Positions 33,355 through 35,308 of a stretch of 35,308 bases of DNA are shown in pieces. Made by a program: the position numbers and the translations under genes. This stretch comes from Pseudomonadota bacterium. GTDB lineage: Bacteria; Pseudomonadota; Gammaproteobacteria; Steroidobacterales; Steroidobacteraceae. The stretch lies in assembly GCA_021792755.1 (NCBI GenBank), contig JAJYUA010000035.1, positions 1-35,308 of the forward strand, in the 5' to 3' direction. Under the pieces are notes generated by a model. The model had not been told where the DNA came from. It saw nothing but the letters and a program-made list of their open reading frames with translations, and searched no databases. Numbering within the stretch: the stretch's first letter is position 1; every line of letters starts with the position of its first letter.

Positions 33355-33839
33355 CTGTCTCAGCGAAGCTGGTCGCCCGATTGCAGTTTCTGGCGCGGGT
33401 AATCAATCGAGAAACCACGCATCTGCGGCAGACCGATCAGCGCCTTTTCGCCGCCAGGTTCGGCATCGAGGACGCCAGGCGCCTTGCTGACGATGCGGAG
33501 CTGGCGGAGAGGGTGGAGGCTTTCGCGAGCCGGTTCGGTCGCCTGCAGGATACGGTGGGAGACAAATTACTGCCGGTCTGGCGGCAAGCGTTAGGCGAAA
33601 CGCCGGGTGCCCTGGTCGACAATCTCGATCGCGCAGAGCGATTGGGGCTGTTGGTGTCGGCGGAGATGTGGCTGACGTTGCGCCAGCTTCGCAATCAGAT
33701 GGTCCATGACTATATTGAAGATCCCGTCATCCTGGCTGGCGCCCTGCAAGCCGCTCACGACAACCTGCACGTGATCACTGATGCTGCATCCGCACTGATG
33801 AACGATCTGCGGCGGCGTGGAATCGATCTCGCGGCTTGA
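33351..33839 (+). CDS. HEPN-domain toxin, pair 3
   Basis: A 162-residue helical protein, longer than HepT of pairs 1 and 2 and of a different subfamily. The HEPN motif is intact as Arg114–His119–Tyr121 in RQLRNQMVHDYIED. It starts with GTG overlapping the antitoxin stop. By analogy with HEPN/MNT pairs it should be an RNase neutralised by the nucleotidyltransferase; target RNA unknown. It is the last gene of the island before the polysaccharide export gene, 349 bp away. Confidence 0.87.
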   Translation: MTVSAKLVARLQFLARVINRETTHLRQTDQRLFAARFGIEDARRLADDAELAERVEAFASRFGRLQDTVGDKLLPVWRQALGETPGALVDNLDRAERLGLLVSAEMWLTLRQLRNQMVHDYIEDPVILAGALQAAHDNLHVITDAASALMNDLRRRGIDLAA

Positions 33840-34188
33840 TGGCCCCCTCGGGGGCTGACCGGGTGGACTGCCCATGACGCATGAGCGCGCGTGTGAAAAA
33901 GTAGGCCGTGAGCGGCCCCGACGGGTAGGCCCCGCGTGCCGGCGGCGGTCCCGCGGGCACGGTTGGTCGCGTGCAGCCGGCTCGGAGCCGGAGCTGCGTT
34001 CCCCGCTGTGCCATGGCCGGCGCGACACGGCCTACGGGCGCTGATTCCGATGCCACCGCCGCCCGTACCCGCTACAATCCCCGCCTTGGTATGGGCGAGC
34101 CAGGGCCAAGGGCTCTCGAGGATCCGGTGGCCAACCGGGGGGCGGCTCATGCGTTGATGGGCATCTGGCGACAAATAAAGGGTTTTTG
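33840..34188. other. Gap between the island and the export gene
   Basis: No supportable gene in 349 bases. Two GC-rich inverted repeats are visible: GCCCC/GGGGC around CTCG just after the HEPN stop (33842–33855), and CGTGCC (33935–33940) with GGCACG (33956–33961). Neither has a T-run. The end holds AAAGGG as ribosome site for the next gene. No sigma-70 promoter was convincing. Confidence 0.45.
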
Positions 34189-35308
34189 ATGCGTTTGCTG
34201 CGACGTCCGGGCCTGATCGGCCCGCTGCTGATCATTCTCGGATTTTGGCTTTCCGCCACCGCTTTCGCCCAGTCCGCCTTGAATTCCGCCATGTCGCTCG
34301 GGCTGCTGCACAGCCTGTCGCAGTCCCAGCAGCAGGCCATCATGAGCCGGCTCGGCGGGACTTCGGGCCTCAGCAGCGCTTACCTGCCGCAATCGGGTCT
34401 GATGACCCAGTCGCAGCTGCAGCAGCTCCAGCAGCAGCAGGCCGTGGCGGCCCAGCGCCGCGCCCTCAAAGTGAAGCGGGTGATTCCGGAGCTTCGGGGC
34501 GGGGACTGGGTGGTGGTGCAGGTCGGGGTGACCCTTCCGCCCGCAGCGCGCTCGTCTTTTCGGTCGACCAGCGCCACGGTCTCGAGCCCCACCCTGGGGC
34601 TGAACGGGCTGCCCGGCACGGGTACCGGCAATCGCGCGCCGGTCATGCCGATCCTGAATGTCCCGCTGAATGCCGCTTTCCTGTCCGCGGCCCAGCGCAA
34701 GCTGATCCCGCCCGGATTGATGCGCCTGAGTCTCGAGGAGAAGCAGGACATCAACGCGATGATGAAGGAGATCCGGGAGCACGAGCCCTACCAGCTCACC
34801 CCGGGCGGCAATCTCGACCTGCCGGGCTTTGCGCCCATCCCGCTGCTGGGTCTGACCGCGGTGGATGCGACGCTGCGGCTGTCGATCATTCCCGCATTCC
34901 AGTACCTGCACGTGCGGGTGACGCTGTTGCCGCTGAAGAAGTCGGGCGAAGCGGCGCTGAAGCCCTTCGGCTACGACGTGTTTGCGCGGCAGGCGGCGGA
35001 CTTCAGCGCGCTCAATCCGATGCTCAATCCCGCGCTCAGTCCGCTGAGCAACGTCCCGGTACCCTCGAACTATCAGGTGGGCCCGGGCGACACGCTCGGC
35101 GTGCAGCTCTACGGCAATCAGAATCAGTTCTATCAGTTGACCGTCGGGCGCAACGGCCAGATCGATTTCCCGCAGCTCGGACCGATCAATGTCGCAGGCC
35201 AGCTCTTCAGCGTGGTCCAGTCCGAGATCGAATCACGGGTCGCGCACCAGATGATCGGCGTGCACGCGAGCGTCACCATGAGCGAGACCCGCGCGATCCA
35301 GGTCTTCG
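34189..35308 (+). CDS. Polysaccharide export outer-membrane protein, 3' end outside window
   Basis: The first 373 codons of a gene running off the right edge. A signal peptide (about 1–27, ending ATAFA) targets it to the envelope. A Gln-rich stretch (SQLQQLQQQQ, about 74–84) and a large N-terminal region with LKPFGYDVFARQA precede the Poly_export (Wza-type) domain beginning NYQVGPGDTLGVQLYGNQNQ at residue 294, then GQIDFPQLGPINVAG. SLBB domains are expected beyond the edge. Proteins of this type form the outer-membrane pore for capsule or exopolysaccharide. AAAGGG 8 bases before the ATG supports the start. It links this side of the island to the sugar-nucleotide operon on the other. Confidence 0.9.
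   Translation, partial: MRLLRRPGLIGPLLIILGFWLSATAFAQSALNSAMSLGLLHSLSQSQQQAIMSRLGGTSGLSSAYLPQSGLMTQSQLQQLQQQQAVAAQRRALKVKRVIPELRGGDWVVVQVGVTLPPAARSSFRSTSATVSSPTLGLNGLPGTGTGNRAPVMPILNVPLNAAFLSAAQRKLIPPGLMRLSLEEKQDINAMMKEIREHEPYQLTPGGNLDLPGFAPIPLLGLTAVDATLRLSIIPAFQYLHVRVTLLPLKKSGEAALKPFGYDVFARQAADFSALNPMLNPALSPLSNVPVPSNYQVGPGDTLGVQLYGNQNQFYQLTVGRNGQIDFPQLGPINVAGQLFSVVQSEIESRVAHQMIGVHASVTMSETRAIQVF

Overview
The window is high-GC bacterial chromosome from a gammaproteobacterium, probably of the Xanthomonadales/Nevskiales/Steroidobacter type. The main evidence is the ppiD–fabI pair and the mltD / YafS-like methyltransferase / rnhA / dnaQ block, which matches the Escherichia coli order except that gloB is missing. 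Species cannot be named from the sequence alone.

Layout. 0–2.2 kb: a minus-strand DUF2844–DUF3443 pair; the DUF3443 lipoprotein has two DTGS motifs and looks like a pepsin-type aspartic protease. 2.4 kb: tRNA-Asp. 2.9–6.3 kb: a bicupin protein, an HPP-family remnant, a DHA2-type MFS exporter and a LysR pseudogene. 6.3–10.1 kb: a two-component cluster, namely a hybrid kinase broken by a 5-bp tandem duplication, a NarL/LuxR response regulator, and a HisKA_3 kinase whose front half looks cut out of a CheB/CheR-PAS protein. 10.4–17.4 kb: housekeeping genes ppiD, fabI, mltD (five LysM domains), methyltransferase, rnhA and dnaQ.

17.5–27.5 kb: one tightly packed plus-strand sugar-nucleotide operon with many stop/start overlaps. 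It contains a DegT-type aminotransferase, pgi, the complete ADP-heptose pathway (gmhA, hldA, hldD, hldC, gmhB; the usual bifunctional hldE is split by hldD) and the complete dTDP-L-rhamnose pathway (rmlA, rmlC, rmlD, rmlB). At 34.2 kb a polysaccharide-export outer-membrane gene begins and runs off the window, so the whole right half is an LPS/exopolysaccharide locus.

27.5–33.9 kb: an island interrupts that locus. A SNF2-type helicase and a SWIM zinc-finger protein are accompanied by three separate nucleotidyltransferase/HEPN (MntA/HepT-like) toxin–antitoxin pairs. One pair lies upstream and divergent, one sits between helicase and SWIM gene, and one lies downstream. The middle pair is bracketed by a 66-bp direct repeat copied from the helicase 3' end, so it appears to have been inserted into an older helicase–SWIM gene pair. 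This is the most unusual part of the window and the best candidate for an undescribed defence-type arrangement.
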